Shown here: positions 18,399-26,742 of the stretch, piece after piece | How positions within the stretch are numbered: position 1 is the stretch's first letter | How the letters are laid out: every line of letters begins with the position of its first letter | NCBI RefSeq assembly: GCF_019297835.1 | Contig: NZ_CP079203.1 | Coordinates: forward strand, 4,152,001-4,216,000 | Source: Sphingomonas sanguinis | GTDB lineage: Bacteria; Pseudomonadota; Alphaproteobacteria; Sphingomonadales; Sphingomonadaceae | Direction: 5' to 3' | Length of the DNA stretch: 64,000 nucleotides | Program-made: the position numbers and the translations under genes | The notes under the pieces: generated by a model | Seen by the model: the letters and a program-made list of their open reading frames with translations, nothing else | What the model was told of the DNA's origin: nothing | Databases searched by the model: none

Positions 18399-19531
18399 TC
18401 GAAACCCCCGGCCTGTTGTTGACCATCCTGGCCTTTGTCCTTGCCCTCGGCCCGCTCGTGTTCGTGCACGAGATGGGGCATTATCTCGCCGGACGGCTGT
18501 TCGGCGTGAAGGCCGAGACCTTCTCCGTCGGCTTCGGTCGCGAGATCGCCGGGTTCACCGACAAGCGCGATACGCGGTGGAAGATCGGCTGGTTGCCGCT
18601 GGGCGGTTACGTCAAGTTCGCGGGCGACATGAACCCGGCGAGCCAGCCCGACGCCGCCTGGCTGTCGCTGCCGCCCGAGGAACGCGCCCGGACCTTCCAG
18701 GCCAAGCCGGTGTGGCAGCGCGCGATCATCGTCGCGGCGGGGCCTGCGATCAATTTCGTCGCGGCGATCCTGATCCTGGCGGGCTTCGCCTATGCTTACG
18801 GCGAGGCGGTCGTGCCGCCGGTGGTCGGACAGATCATGCCCGGCAGCGCAGCGGCGGCGACCAGCCTTCGTCCCGGCGACCGGGTGACGGCGATCGACGA
18901 CCGCGCCGTCACCGACTTCGCCGACATCGCCCGCTATGTGCAGATTCGCGCAGGCGACCGGGTGACGATCGCGGCGACGCGGGGCGGCACGCCGTTCACG
19001 ACCAGCGCGACCATCGGCACCGAGGAACAGCGTGACCGCTTCGGCAACAGCTATCGCATCGGCCGCCTGGGCCTGCGCGGCGCGGGCACGGTCGACATCC
19101 GCCCGGTCAGCCTGCTGCGCGCGCCCGTCGTCGCGGTTCGGCGCACCGGCGAGATCGTCCGCATGATGGTCGAGACGCTGGGCCAGGTGATTTCGGGTCG
19201 CCGCTCGGTGAAGGAACTGGGCGGGCCGGTGTCTATCGCCAAGGTATCGGGCGAACAGATGTCGCTCGGCCTCGATGCCTTTGTTTTCTTCGTGGCGCTG
19301 GTGTCCATCAATCTCGGGTTCATCAACCTGTTGCCAGTGCCGATGCTGGATGGCGGCCATCTTCTCTTCTATGCGATCGAAGCGGTGCGGCGACGCCCCC
19401 TGGAGCCGGTGGCCCAGGAATGGGCGTTTCGCGGCGGTTTGATCGCGATCCTGGCCCTGATGCTCTTCGTGACCTTCAACGATCTAGGCAATTTGGGGCT
19501 ATGGAAAAATATCCGCAGCTTGATCGGCTGA
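18395..19531 (+). CDS. rseP: RIP zinc metalloprotease RseP
   Basis: RseP is an inner-membrane site-2 protease that cleaves anti-sigma factors and remnant signal peptides. The 378-residue protein shows HEMGH (near residue 26) within the first membrane helix, a PDZ domain (about 130-205, with SLRPGDRVTAIDD) and the second catalytic motif NLLPVPMLDGG (near residue 310). Start TTG 18395 overlaps the dxr stop by 4 nt (TTGA) and puts the metal site at the usual distance; another TTG at 18386 is less likely. Confidence 0.97.
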   Translation: MIETPGLLLTILAFVLALGPLVFVHEMGHYLAGRLFGVKAETFSVGFGREIAGFTDKRDTRWKIGWLPLGGYVKFAGDMNPASQPDAAWLSLPPEERARTFQAKPVWQRAIIVAAGPAINFVAAILILAGFAYAYGEAVVPPVVGQIMPGSAAAATSLRPGDRVTAIDDRAVTDFADIARYVQIRAGDRVTIAATRGGTPFTTSATIGTEEQRDRFGNSYRIGRLGLRGAGTVDIRPVSLLRAPVVAVRRTGEIVRMMVETLGQVISGRRSVKELGGPVSIAKVSGEQMSLGLDAFVFFVALVSINLGFINLLPVPMLDGGHLLFYAIEAVRRRPLEPVAQEWAFRGGLIAILALMLFVTFNDLGNLGLWKNIRSLIG

Positions 19532-19601
19532 CGCCGATGGGGCAGGGCGCGAGGACGACAGGGGTCGGTTCGACTTTTCTGGGGTGGGTTTGGTGACAGC
19601 A

Positions 19602-22343
19602 ATGACGGGTATGAAGACTGTGCGCGCGGGCGCCATGCTGCTGGCGGGCACGATGCTGTCGGGTGTTCCCGTCATGGCGCAGACCGCGCCGGCCGCTCCG
19701 GGGGCGAAGGCGACGCCGGGCGCTGCCCCGGCACCGCTGGTGGCTCCGGCGCCGGTGCGCACGATCAAGACGCTGCGGGTCGAGGGCGCCCAGCGTATCG
19801 AGCCCGAGACGGTGTTGTCCTACACCAAGCTGCGGGTCGGCATTCCGTACACCCCGGAAACGCTCGATCAGGCGCTGAAGGACCTTCAGGCGTCCGAGCT
19901 GTTCGCCGACTTCTCGATCTCCGGCGTCGAGACGGGCGACATCGTGCTGCGCGTGCGCGAGAACCCGATCATCAACCGGGTCATTCTGGAAGGCAACAAG
20001 CGCCTGAAGGAAGACAAGATCAAGAAGGAGATCAAGCTGTCTCCTCGTCAGATCTTCACCCGCACCGCCGTCCGTCAGGACGTGGCGCGCATCATCGAGT
20101 TGTATCGTCGCCAGGGCCGGTTCGGCGCGGTGGTCGAGCCGAAGATGGTCAATCTCGACCAGAACCGCGTCGACGTGGTGTTCGAGATCAGCGAGGGGCC
20201 GAAGTCCAAGGTCCGCCAGATCAACATCATCGGCAACGAGAAATTCTCCGACGACGAGCTGCGCGGTGCGATGTACACCAAGCAGTCGCGCTGGTTCCGC
20301 TTCCTGTCCTCGGCCACCAGCTATGACCAGGATCGTCTGGCGGCCGACCAGCAGAAGCTGCGCCTGTTCTACCTGACCAACGGCTATGCCGATTTCCGCG
20401 TGACGAGCGCGGTCGCCGAGCTGACGCCGGACAAGAAGGACTTCATCATCACGTACGTGGTGGAGGAAGGTCCGCGCTACAAGTTCGGCGACGTGAAGGT
20501 CGACAGCCAGATCCGCGACTTCGACAACGAGAAGCTCGCCCAGTCGCTGCCGATGAAGAAGGGCGACTGGTACAACGCCAAGCTGATCGAGGACTCGATC
20601 GACAGCCTCAGCCAGACGGCGGGCCTCTTCGGCTATGCCTTTACCGACGTGAACCCCGACTTCCAGCGTGACAAGGACACGCTGACCATGTCGATCACGT
20701 TCAACATCGCCGAGGCCAAGCGCACCTATGTCGAGCGGATCGACATCAATGGCAACACGCAGACGCAGGACAAGGTCGTCCGCCGTGAAATCCGCGTGGC
20801 CGAGGGCGACGCCTTCAACAGCTTCCAGGTCCGGCGCAGCCAAGACCGCATCAACTCGCTCGGCTATTTCCAGGAAAAGCTGGAGATCAAGCAGAACCCC
20901 GGTTCGTCGCCGGACCGCATCGTGCTCGAAACCAATGTCGAGGAACAGTCGACCGGCTCGCTGCAGCTGTCGGCCGGTTACTCGTCGCTGGAACGCTTCA
21001 TCATCCAGGCGAACATCACCCAGCGCAACTTCCGCGGCAAGGGCCAGGAACTGCGCGCCGGTGTGAACTATTCGGCCTATTCCAAGTCGATCGAGCTGGG
21101 CTTCACCGAGCCTTATGTGTTCGACAAGAACATCGCGCTGGGCGTCGACGTGTTCCGTCGCGACTTCAACTCGTTCAACTATCTGGGCACCACCCGCCAG
21201 ACGACCTATAGCCAGGTCTCGACCGGCTTCCAGGTGCGCGCCGGTGTGCCGCTGACCGAATATTGGTCGCTGTCGGGTCGCTACGGCCTGACCTATGACC
21301 AGGTCGGCCTCGCCTCGTCCTTCTTCAATGCCGATGGCTCGTGCAACTTCCAGCAGGCGGGCCGCTATCTGTGCGATTCGATCGGCAATCGCTGGACCTC
21401 GTCGGTCGGCTATTCGCTGATCTATGACAGCCTGAACAGCCGCCTGCGTCCGACCGCCGGGCATCGCTTCTCGTTCAGCCAAGACTTTGCCGGTTTGGGC
21501 GGCGACGTGAAGTATATCCGCACCCGCGCGGAAGGCGCCAAGTTCAAGGGGCTGGGCAAGGGCTTCGTCTTCTCGATCCTGGGCGAGGGCGGTTACATCC
21601 ACTCGCTCGAGAGCAGCCGTGGTCCGGGCATCGATCCGGTCCGCATCGTCGACCGCTTCTATCTGGGCGAGCCGCAGTTCCGTGGCTTCGACATTCGCGG
21701 CGTCGGCCCGCGGGTGCTGCGCGTACCGTATGTGATCGGTGCGGACGGCAGCCAGTCGCTGGGCAAGGACCGGCAGCAGTTCGTCGACGACGCGCTGGGC
21801 GGCCGTGCTTACTATCTGGCGCGCGCGGAGCTGGAAATCCCGTTGGGTTCGGGCGCGCGTGAAATGGGCCTGCGCCCCAGCGTCTATGTCCAGGCGGGCA
21901 GCCTGTGGGGCGTCACCCGGCCGCTGCCCTCGCTCAATTTCCCGCAGGCGAAGGACGCCAACGGCAACCCGCTGTTCAACAAGGATGGCTCGCCGACGCT
22001 GGCGCCGGTCGCCCAGACCGATTCCCAGGGGCGTCCGCTCTATCAGGTGCCCAGCACCGCGACGGACGGCACCGCGGGCTTCACCACCACCTGTCAGACC
22101 GGCTATTCCTCGACGCTCGGCGGGGCGTGTTCGGGCACGACGACCAATCTCGCGCTCCAGAACACCAACTATGCCCAGGAGCAGTTCTACCTCGGCACCT
22201 GGAAGCCGCGCGTGTCGGTCGGTGTCGGCGTGAACTGGAATTCACCATTTGGTCCGCTGCGCATCGACCTTGCCAAGGCATTGGTCACGCAGCCGGGCGA
22301 CGACCCCAAGCTCATCACTTTCAACGTAGGGACGCAGTTCTGA
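19602..22343 (+). CDS. bamA: Outer-membrane protein assembly factor BamA
   Basis: BamA folds and inserts outer-membrane beta-barrels. The roughly 913-residue protein has a signal peptide ending near MAQ, about five POTRA domains (residues about 45-450) and a C-terminal 16-strand barrel with the conserved FRGFDIRG loop motif. It ends in Phe, as barrel proteins do. About 90 residues between the strands near GVTRPLPSLNF and LGTWKPRVSVG form an unusually long loop. The start is uncertain: GTG 19584, GTG 19593, ATG 19602 and ATG 19611 are all in frame before the signal peptide. It overlaps skp by one base. Confidence 0.98.
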   Translation: MTGMKTVRAGAMLLAGTMLSGVPVMAQTAPAAPGAKATPGAAPAPLVAPAPVRTIKTLRVEGAQRIEPETVLSYTKLRVGIPYTPETLDQALKDLQASELFADFSISGVETGDIVLRVRENPIINRVILEGNKRLKEDKIKKEIKLSPRQIFTRTAVRQDVARIIELYRRQGRFGAVVEPKMVNLDQNRVDVVFEISEGPKSKVRQINIIGNEKFSDDELRGAMYTKQSRWFRFLSSATSYDQDRLAADQQKLRLFYLTNGYADFRVTSAVAELTPDKKDFIITYVVEEGPRYKFGDVKVDSQIRDFDNEKLAQSLPMKKGDWYNAKLIEDSIDSLSQTAGLFGYAFTDVNPDFQRDKDTLTMSITFNIAEAKRTYVERIDINGNTQTQDKVVRREIRVAEGDAFNSFQVRRSQDRINSLGYFQEKLEIKQNPGSSPDRIVLETNVEEQSTGSLQLSAGYSSLERFIIQANITQRNFRGKGQELRAGVNYSAYSKSIELGFTEPYVFDKNIALGVDVFRRDFNSFNYLGTTRQTTYSQVSTGFQVRAGVPLTEYWSLSGRYGLTYDQVGLASSFFNADGSCNFQQAGRYLCDSIGNRWTSSVGYSLIYDSLNSRLRPTAGHRFSFSQDFAGLGGDVKYIRTRAEGAKFKGLGKGFVFSILGEGGYIHSLESSRGPGIDPVRIVDRFYLGEPQFRGFDIRGVGPRVLRVPYVIGADGSQSLGKDRQQFVDDALGGRAYYLARAELEIPLGSGAREMGLRPSVYVQAGSLWGVTRPLPSLNFPQAKDANGNPLFNKDGSPTLAPVAQTDSQGRPLYQVPSTATDGTAGFTTTCQTGYSSTLGGACSGTTTNLALQNTNYAQEQFYLGTWKPRVSVGVGVNWNSPFGPLRIDLAKALVTQPGDDPKLITFNVGTQF

Positions 22344-23014
22344 TGAAGACCATTTCCAAGCTCCTCCTCGCGGCGGCCCTCGTCGCGCCGGCCGCGACCG
22401 TCGCCACCACTGCCTCCGCGCAGGTGAACGGTGTCGCCGTCGCCGACCCGCAGGGTGCGATCGCCGGTTCGCGTGCCTGGACCGCCGCCCGTCAGCAGAT
22501 CGAGACAACCTACAAGACGCAGCTGGACCAGGCCGAAGCCCGTCGCGCCGCGATCGGCCGCGAGCTGGAGCCGCTGGTCCAGGCGTTCCAGACTGCCCGT
22601 TCGGCCCCCAACGCCAACGAAGCCGCGCTGCGCACCCAGGCCCAGTCGATCCAGGCCAAGCAGCAGGCCGGTGAGCAGGAACTGGCTCGCCTGACCCAGC
22701 CCGCCGCCCGCGCGCAGACCTATGCGGTCGAGCAGATCCAGGCGCGTCTGGGCGAAGCGGTGCAGAACGCCGTGCGCGCCAAGAATGTCAGCCTGCTGGT
22801 CAGCCCGCAGGCCGTGCTGTTCATGCAGCCGACCGCCGACATCACGTCGGCGGTGACCGCCGAGCTGGACAAGCTGGTCCCGACCGTCAGCATCACGCCG
22901 CCCGCCAACTGGCAACCCGGCCAGCAGGGTCAGCAGCAGGGCGCAGCCCCCGCCGCCGCCGCTCCGGCGGCCGCCGCCCCGGCGCCTGCGCGTCGTCAGA
23001 ACAGCGGCCGGTAA
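22343..23014 (+). CDS. Skp/OmpH-family periplasmic chaperone
   Basis: Skp-type proteins are trimeric periplasmic chaperones that carry unfolded outer-membrane proteins to BamA. The 223-residue protein has a signal peptide ending at ASAQ (residue about 26), the OmpH beta core (VAVADPQGAI), long Gln/Arg/Glu-rich helices that form the tentacles (about 45-140) and a 35-residue Gln/Ala/Pro tail. ATG 22343 overlaps the bamA stop (TGATG). fabZ follows after 6 bp; the lpxD gene usual at this position is missing. Confidence 0.93.
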   Translation: MKTISKLLLAAALVAPAATVATTASAQVNGVAVADPQGAIAGSRAWTAARQQIETTYKTQLDQAEARRAAIGRELEPLVQAFQTARSAPNANEAALRTQAQSIQAKQQAGEQELARLTQPAARAQTYAVEQIQARLGEAVQNAVRAKNVSLLVSPQAVLFMQPTADITSAVTAELDKLVPTVSITPPANWQPGQQGQQQGAAPAAAAPAAAAPAPARRQNSGR

Positions 23015-23020
23015 TACGCG

Positions 23021-23509
23021 GTGACGGACGTCGTGAACGACGAGGGGAAGACCGTCATCGGCCCGCTGGACGTCACGCGGGTCATGGCGGCGATCCCGCA
23101 TCGTTACCCGATGCTGCTGGTCGATCGTGTCGAGGAACTGGTCCTCGACACGTCGATCCGGGCGGTAAAGGCGGTGACGATGAACGAGGCCTTTTTCCAG
23201 GGCCATTATCCCGGCCGTCCGATCATGCCCGGCGTGTTGATCGTTGAGGCGCTGGCGCAGGCCGCCGGTGTCTTGGGGGTGGAGAGCCTGGGCCTCGCCA
23301 ATTCGGGCAAGCTGGTCTATTTCATGTCGATCGACGGCGTGAAGTTCCGCAAGCCGGTCGAACCGGGCGTCCTCCTGCATCTGGAGGTCGAGTTCGTGTC
23401 GAAGCGCACCCGCGTCTGCAAGTTCGCCGGTGTCGCCAAGATCGACGGCGTTGCCGTGGCCGAGGCCAATTTCACCGCGATGATCGCCGATCCGCCCGCC
23501 GAAGCGTAA
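23021..23509 (+). CDS. fabZ: 3-hydroxyacyl-ACP dehydratase FabZ
   Basis: FabZ dehydrates beta-hydroxyacyl-ACP in fatty-acid elongation. The 162-residue hot-dog-fold protein carries [12 protein letters not shown] (catalytic His) and [24 protein letters not shown] residues (catalytic Glu). The start is GTG 23021. In most Gram-negatives fabZ lies between lpxD and lpxA; here both are absent. Confidence 0.98.
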   Translation: MTDVVNDEGKTVIGPLDVTRVMAAIPHRYPMLLVDRVEELVLDTSIRAVKAVTMNEAFFQGHYPGRPIMPGVLIVEALAQAAGVLGVESLGLANSGKLVYFMSIDGVKFRKPVEPGVLLHLEVEFVSKRTRVCKFAGVAKIDGVAVAEANFTAMIADPPAEA

Positions 23510-23549
23510 GCTGGGGCACAAGCGACCGTCACGGGCTTTTGACTAACGG

Positions 23550-23574
23550 GGCGCGGTCCGCTATGGGCCGCGCC
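23550..23574 (+). other. Hairpin between fabZ and rpmE
   Basis: A 7-bp stem, GGCGCGG (23550-23556) with CCGCGCC (23568-23574), lies about 48 bp before the rpmE start. There is no U-tract, so it may be a weak terminator of the bam-skp-fabZ operon or an rpmE leader element. Confidence 0.35.
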
Positions 23575-23621
23575 TTGAGCTTTAAGGCTGGTCGGAACCA
23601 GCCATTTTCCGGAGCAATATC

Positions 23622-23852
23622 ATGAAGACCGATACGCATCCCGACTATCACATGATCAAGGTGCAGATGACCGACGGCACCGTGTTCGAAACCCGCTCCA
23701 CCTGGGGCAAGGAAGGCGACACGATGCAGCTGGACATCGATCCGCTGGCGCACCCCGCCTGGACCGGCGGTCGCGGCACCATGCTGGACACCGGCGGTCA
23801 GGTCGCGCGCTTCAACAAGCGTTTTGGCGGCGGTCTCACGCTCCGCAAGTAA
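23622..23852 (+). CDS. rpmE: 50S ribosomal protein L31
   Basis: The 76-residue protein matches bacterial L31 (start [26 protein letters not shown] near the C-terminus). The Cys pairs of zinc-binding L31 are absent, so it is the zinc-independent form. L31 bridges the ribosomal subunits. An intrinsic terminator follows 33 bp after the stop. Confidence 0.97.
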   Translation: MKTDTHPDYHMIKVQMTDGTVFETRSTWGKEGDTMQLDIDPLAHPAWTGGRGTMLDTGGQVARFNKRFGGGLTLRK

Positions 23853-23885
23853 TCGCCTCCGGCCTCATCGCCGGACGATCGAAGG

Positions 23886-23918
23886 ACCCGGTGCTTCCCA
23901 CGAAGTGCCGGGTTTTTT
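23886..23918 (+). terminator. Intrinsic terminator after rpmE
   Basis: A 12-bp stem (23886-23897 with 23902-23913, two G-U pairs) with a 4-nt loop CCAC runs directly into six T (23913-23918). Confidence 0.93.
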
Positions 23919-23989
23919 GCGTCCGGAGGTGGGGGCTAAGGCAGGAATGGGTTTGCAGTCTGTTAACCAGCGGTGTTTAGGGTGAACAC

Positions 23990-24307
23990 ATGTTCGCCGC
24001 TGAATTCCAACCTGTCGAAGGCAGCAATCGACGCCGCTCCCCGCGCGCGGCGGTGACGCTGGAGACCGATCTGGGGCGTGGCGGACTGGACCGGGCGCTT
24101 TGCCGGGTGACTGATATCTCCATCCACGGCGCGCGGCTTCAGACCTATACCGAATTGCGGCGCGGCACGAAGATCTGGCTGCGTCTGCCCCATGTCGGCG
24201 AGATCGAGGCCAAGATCGTCTGGGCGACCGACTTCGCGGCGGGCTGCCATTTCCAGAATCCGCTGACGCGCGAGGCGTTCGACATATTGGCGCCGATGAC
24301 CTCCTGA
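23990..24307 (+). CDS. PilZ-domain protein
   Basis: The 105-residue single-domain protein shows both halves of the c-di-GMP binding signature: the RxxxR-like NRRRSPR (residues about 13-19) and [10 protein letters not shown] (D/NxSxxG, near residue 42). PilZ-only proteins act as c-di-GMP effectors on motility, polymer secretion or the cell cycle. It stands alone with no linked cyclase or target gene. Start ATG 23990. Confidence 0.9.
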   Translation: MFAAEFQPVEGSNRRRSPRAAVTLETDLGRGGLDRALCRVTDISIHGARLQTYTELRRGTKIWLRLPHVGEIEAKIVWATDFAAGCHFQNPLTREAFDILAPMTS

Positions 24308-24380
24308 CTCGTTCCGATCGGCTTTCCAGCGTGAGGCGACTGCGCTAGACGAGTCAAAAGCCGTAACAATTGGAACGATC

Positions 24381-25781
24381 TTGACGCTCTCCGCCATTCC
24401 CGTGGGTACGCCGCGCAGCGAGGACAGTATCGCCGCGGTCAGCGTGACCGAGCTGTTCACGATCGGCATCGGTCCCTCCAGCTCGCACACGGTCGGTCCG
24501 ATGCGCGCGGCCAAGGCCTTCGCGGTCGAGATGCTCGACACCGGCCTGATCCCCGACCGCGTGCAGGCCGAGCTGTTCGGATCGCTCTCGCTGACTGGGC
24601 GCGGCCACCATAGCGACCGGGCGGTGCTGCTGGGCCTGGCGGGCGAGACGCCCGAGCGGGTCGATCCCGATGTGATCGAAGGGCTGCTGGCGGCCATCGC
24701 CGAGACGCGGCGGTTGATGCTTGATGGGCGTCATTCGCTACCCTTCGATCCTGAGCACGATCTGCTGTTCAGACCCGGCTTCTTGCCCGCGCATCCCAAC
24801 GGCATGGTCTTCACCGCCTTCCTGCCCGATGGCAGCTCAGTCGTCCGCCGCTTCTATTCGATCGGCGGCGGCGCGATCCGCATGGAGGGGGCCGAGCCGA
24901 TGCGGACCAACCGGCGGCTGGCACATCCCTTCGCCTCGGGCGCCGAATTACTCGAGCGTACCGACGAAACCGGCCTGTCCATCGCGCAGATCGTCCGCGC
25001 GAACGAAGCGGCATGGCGCGAGGATGGCGAGACCGACGCGTTCCTTGACCGGGTGCGCGATGCGATGTGTGCCTCGATCGAGCGGGGCTGTGCAGCGTCG
25101 GGCATCCTGCCGGGCGGGTTGAAGGTTCAGCGGCGCGCACAGGCGATCAAGCAGAAGCTGCTCGACCGGGCGCCACGCAGCGACCCCAGCCTGGTGTTCG
25201 AATGGGTCAGCCTCTGGGCGCTGGCGGTCAATGAAGAGAATGCGGCGGGCGGCCGGGTCGTCACCGCGCCGACCAATGGCGCGGCGGGCGTCATTCCGGC
25301 GGTGCTGCGTTATTACGAGACCTTCGTCCATGGCGCGACGCGCGACGGGGTGCGCACGTTGTTGCTGACGGCGGCGGCGGTGGGGATGCTCTACAAGAAG
25401 CGGGCGTCTATCTCAGCGGCCGAGATGGGATGCCAGGGCGAGGTCGGCGTCGCCTGTTCGATGGCGGCGGCGGGGCTGGCGGCGGCGCTGGGCGGCTCAC
25501 CCGCGCAGGTCGAGAATGCCGCCGAGATCGGCATGGAGCATAATCTGGGCCTGACCTGCGATCCGATCGGCGGCCTGGTCCAGATTCCGTGCATCGAGCG
25601 TAACACCATGGGTGCGATCAAGGCGATCAACGCCGCCTATCTGGCGCTGCACGGCGACGGCAAGCACATCGTCAGCCTGGATCAGGTGATCGAGACGATG
25701 CGCCAGACGGGCGAGGACATGAAGTCGCAATATAAGGAAACCAGTCTCGGCGGCCTCGCGGTCAACGTCGTGGAATGCTGA
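24381..25781 (+). CDS. sdaA: L-serine ammonia-lyase (iron-sulfur type)
   Basis: This enzyme deaminates L-serine to pyruvate using a labile 4Fe-4S cluster. The 466-residue single-chain enzyme has the N-terminal beta domain ([17 protein letters not shown]) and the alpha domain with Cys residues in [21 protein letters not shown] and VQIPCIERN that hold the cluster. The annotated start is TTG 24381; GTG at about 24399 is an alternative. The stop is directly next to the stop of the convergent ThuA-like gene (zero gap). Confidence 0.96.
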   Translation: MTLSAIPVGTPRSEDSIAAVSVTELFTIGIGPSSSHTVGPMRAAKAFAVEMLDTGLIPDRVQAELFGSLSLTGRGHHSDRAVLLGLAGETPERVDPDVIEGLLAAIAETRRLMLDGRHSLPFDPEHDLLFRPGFLPAHPNGMVFTAFLPDGSSVVRRFYSIGGGAIRMEGAEPMRTNRRLAHPFASGAELLERTDETGLSIAQIVRANEAAWREDGETDAFLDRVRDAMCASIERGCAASGILPGGLKVQRRAQAIKQKLLDRAPRSDPSLVFEWVSLWALAVNEENAAGGRVVTAPTNGAAGVIPAVLRYYETFVHGATRDGVRTLLLTAAAVGMLYKKRASISAAEMGCQGEVGVACSMAAAGLAAALGGSPAQVENAAEIGMEHNLGLTCDPIGGLVQIPCIERNTMGAIKAINAAYLALHGDGKHIVSLDQVIETMRQTGEDMKSQYKETSLGGLAVNVVEC

Positions 25782-26582
25782 TTACTGCGCTGCCGCCCAG
25801 CGTATCGCGTTGGTCAGGATGCGGCGGTAATCGGGATCGTCGTACAGCTGCGGCTCATGCCCCAGCGCGGAGTAGAAGACGCGGCCTTTGGTGCGCGGAT
25901 TGACCCACATCACGGGATGCGCCGCCCCCATGCGCAGCGTCTCGCCGGGGCGGTAGCTCGCCTCGTCCACCTGCGCCAGGATCGTCATGCCGCGCGTCGC
26001 GGGGTTGCCGTCGAAGCTGTACCATTCGTCGCGGGGCGTCCACGGCGTCCGCACACCCGCCATGATCGGGTGCCGGGGCTGCACGATCTCGATGCGCGCG
26101 GGCTGGATATGGTCGGCACCGTTCGGATGGCCGGTAAAGGTCGTGCCGATGATCGTATCGACATACCAAGGGGCCTTGTGGCTGTTGTCGCCCGCCGCAT
26201 GGAGCGCCACCACGCCCCCGCCGCGCGCGACGAAGCGGGCGAAAGCGGCCTGCTGCTCGGACGTCAGGAAGTCGCCGCTGGCGCTGTTCAGGACCACCAC
26301 CGAGAAACGGGATAGCTGGTCGTCGTTGAAGACGGCGGCATTTTCGGTGGTGAAGCTGGGGCGGTGTAGGCCCTTGGCGATGTCGGCCAAGACGGCATTG
26401 GAATGCGGGATATGCTCGAAATGCCGCCAGCCATTGGTCTTGGAGACGATCAGCACGCCGCGCTTCAACCCGGCGGGCAGGGTGGGGGCGACGCTGTCGA
26501 CCACCTTGGGCGGCAGATGCGGATCGGAGGGCGCCTGCGCCACCGCGACCAGCACCATCATCACCAGCGTTTTCAGCATCAT
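25782..26582 (-). CDS. ThuA-like domain protein, exported
   Basis: The 266-residue protein has an N-terminal signal peptide (MMLKTLVMMVLVAVAQA) and a ThuA-like domain, a glutamine-amidotransferase-like fold found in trehalose/sugar utilisation loci and many exported bacterial proteins. Typical family strings are GVVALHAAGD and GRVFYSALGHEPQ. Starts at 26582 and 26579 are adjacent ATGs, with GGGAGA upstream. That ribosome binding site lies in the 3' arm of a small CTCCC/GGGAG hairpin. Enzyme activity is unknown; a sugar-linked role is only suggested. Confidence 0.85.
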   Translation of the reverse strand: MMLKTLVMMVLVAVAQAPSDPHLPPKVVDSVAPTLPAGLKRGVLIVSKTNGWRHFEHIPHSNAVLADIAKGLHRPSFTTENAAVFNDDQLSRFSVVVLNSASGDFLTSEQQAAFARFVARGGGVVALHAAGDNSHKAPWYVDTIIGTTFTGHPNGADHIQPARIEIVQPRHPIMAGVRTPWTPRDEWYSFDGNPATRGMTILAQVDEASYRPGETLRMGAAHPVMWVNPRTKGRVFYSALGHEPQLYDDPDYRRILTNAIRWAAAQ

Positions 26583-26610
26583 CCGTCTCCCTTTTTGGGG
26601 AGCGTAGCAA

Positions 26611-26737
26611 ATCCTCCCCGGCACGGGGAGGGGGACCAGCGAAGCTGGTGGAGGGGGATCGCCGCGAAGGTCGTCCCTTGAGGAAGCCCCCCTCCGTCAG
26701 GCCTGACGGCCTGCCACCTCCCCGGACCGGGGAGGAT
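26611..26737. repeat. Structured palindromic intergenic repeat, family R1, copy 2
   Basis: A 127-bp element between emrB and the ThuA-like gene. The ends ATCCTCCCC (26611) and GGGGAGGAT (26729-26737) are inverted. Internal hairpins match copy 1 in position: CCTCCCCG-gca-CGGGGAGG, ACCAGC-gaa-GCTGGT and CAGGCC-tgac-GGCCTG. The second hairpin differs in sequence from copies 1 and 3 on both arms but still pairs. Confidence 0.85.
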
Positions 26738-26742
26738 CGTTA

